A DNA stretch of 5,162 bases, from assembly GCA_964508495.1 (NCBI GenBank), contig CAZDUA010000011.1, positions 1-5,162 on the forward strand, given 5' to 3'. The stretch is from CABMGU01 sp964508495. GTDB lineage: Archaea > Nanobdellota > Nanobdellia > Woesearchaeales > ARS49. The position numbers and the translations under genes are program-made. The notes below the pieces were generated by a model. The model was not told where the DNA came from and searched no databases. It saw only the letters and a list, made by a program, of their open reading frames with translations. Positions 4,784-5,162 of the stretch are shown in pieces (position 1 is the first letter of the stretch; the number at the start of each line of letters is the position of its first letter).

Positions 4784-4900
4784 CGGGCCTGCTGGGATTC
4801 GAACCCAGGTTGCTGGGTATCCTGCAAGAGTTAGCTCAGACATTGCTTCACAGCGGCTCCTGACCGAAGCCCAGCGTCCTATCCACTAGACTACAGGCCC
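4784..4900 (-). tRNA. tRNA-Arg (anticodon UCG) with a 45-nt intron
   Basis: Minus-strand cloverleaf: acceptor GGGCCTG pairs with CAGGCCC, discriminator G73. The D stem is GTCT/GGAC, the anticodon stem CTGGG/CCCAG, the variable loop CAAC, and the T arm CTGGG-TTCGAAT-CCCAG. The stem closes only if a 45-nt intron (4863 down to 4819) is removed between positions 37 and 38. This leaves the loop CTTCGGA and anticodon TCG, giving a 72-nt mature tRNA for arginine CGN codons. CCA is not encoded. Removal would be by the archaeal splicing endonuclease. Confidence 0.93.
4819..4863 (-). other. archaeal tRNA intron with bulge-helix-bulge splice motif
   Basis: At the canonical 37/38 site, intron bases 2-7 (CAGGAG) pair with CTCTTG near the intron 3' end (6 bp, one G-T wobble). 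A three-base bulge (positions 36, 37 and intron base 1) carries the 5' cut. A second bulge (the last two intron bases plus A38) carries the 3' cut. The four-pair central helix between them is CTTC against CAGG: three pairs form (one of them T-G) and one C-C mismatch touches the 5' bulge. This is a slightly relaxed form of the standard motif. Confidence 0.85.
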
Positions 4901-4921
4901 ACTATATACTACTTCAGTAAA

Positions 4922-4930
4922 CTTAATAAG
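4922..4930. promoter_or_regulatory. near-palindromic TATA element, possibly bidirectional
   Basis: CTTAATAAG reads almost the same on both strands. Its centre is 26 bases from the tRNA-Arg 5' end and 28 bases from the ATG of the divergent methyltransferase gene at 4954. One element could therefore position start sites for both. A second A/T run (4934-4940) is too near the ATG for a leaderless start. Confidence 0.4.
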
Positions 4931-4953
4931 AGGTTAAAAAACTTTGTCTTCAT

Positions 4954-5162
4954 ATGTGGAAGTTCATCAAACAATTTGTACTCAGGCCAAGACAAACAGG
5001 GGCAATACTGCCGAGCAGCCCAGACCTAGCAAGAGCAATGCTCGCGCCAATAGACTTCAAAACAGCACAACACATAGTAGAACTAGGGCCGGGAACAGGA
5101 GCGTTCACGCATTTAATACTCAAAAAAATGAAAAAAGACGCAAGACTAACAGCAATAGAAGT
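4954..5162 (+). CDS. SAM-dependent methyltransferase, phospholipid N-methyltransferase-like (5' part)
   Basis: An open frame of 69 codons runs off the right edge. The N-terminus MWKFIKQFVLRPRQTGAILPSSPDLARAML matches the 'tGAi.PSS..LA..ml' opening of the phospholipid N-methyltransferase/rRNA adenine dimethylase-like group. Then come motif I for S-adenosylmethionine binding, IVELGPGTGAFTHLIL (41-56), and the strand LTAIE, whose terminal acid would contact the SAM ribose. Lipid or rRNA as substrate cannot be settled from this part; the ILPSS segment favours the lipid-type branch. No Shine-Dalgarno lies at a normal distance, and a TATA-like element 28 bases upstream suggests a leaderless mRNA. 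It is divergent from tRNA-Arg. About 53 of 69 codons end in A/C. Confidence 0.82.
   Translation, partial: MWKFIKQFVLRPRQTGAILPSSPDLARAMLAPIDFKTAQHIVELGPGTGAFTHLILKKMKKDARLTAIE

Noticed and set aside
4819..4863. A C/D box guide RNA inside the tRNA-Arg intron, as in some archaeal tRNA-Trp introns
   Set aside because: A CTGA is present, but no convincing RTGATGA box C is seen and the intron is too short for the usual two-guide layout.
1..5162. CRISPR arrays, insertion sequences, toxin-antitoxin pairs or defence genes
   Set aside because: No direct-repeat array, transposase, terminal repeat pair or recognisable defence domain was found on either strand.

Overview
The window looks archaeal. Evidence: an archaeal-type TruD pseudouridine synthase, a tRNA-Arg whose intron sits between positions 37 and 38 inside a bulge-helix-bulge fold, no encoded CCA on either tRNA, and TATA-type (box A) elements about 25-28 bases before several start codons that lack leaders. 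Short genes, lipobox cupredoxins and a C-x5-C-x5-C-x4-C secreted protein would suit a small-genome (DPANN-like) archaeon, but the lineage is a guess.

Left part (1-1330): an inverted repeat at the left edge; tRNA-Pro(UGG) on the minus strand; a secreted cysteine-rich protein (minus strand, 267-710); and, divergent from it, an unrecognised beta-plus-coiled-coil protein (828-1259). The 117-bp divergent spacer carries a perfect 7+7 bp inverted repeat between two TATA boxes. Codon third positions in these two genes are mixed.

Middle (1331-3405): an unrecognised 109-aa protein on the plus strand converges on truD (minus strand) with a 29-bp overlap of coding ends. Upstream of truD on the minus strand is a two-gene unit: a two-helix membrane protein with a bacterial-PH-like domain, then a 65-aa two-helix membrane protein. 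From about 1330 to the right end, genes on both strands share one compositional bias: the minus strand is G+T-rich, so plus genes end codons in A/C and minus genes in G/T.

Right part (3439-4731): a tight minus-strand operon with a DoxX-like four-helix membrane protein first, then two tandem lipoprotein cupredoxins with complete type 1 copper ligand sets (His, Cys, His, Met). The first junction is an ATGA overlap and the second a 13-base gap. This looks like a membrane-anchored redox module on the outer face of the cell membrane. It is followed by intron-containing tRNA-Arg(UCG) on the minus strand and, divergent from it, the 5' part of a phospholipid N-methyltransferase-like SAM methyltransferase that runs off the right edge.

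Nothing here is a defence system, CRISPR array or mobile element. The most interesting items are the DoxX/double-cupredoxin operon, the shared inverted repeat, the apparently bidirectional TATA element at 4922-4930, and the compositional boundary near 1260-1330.
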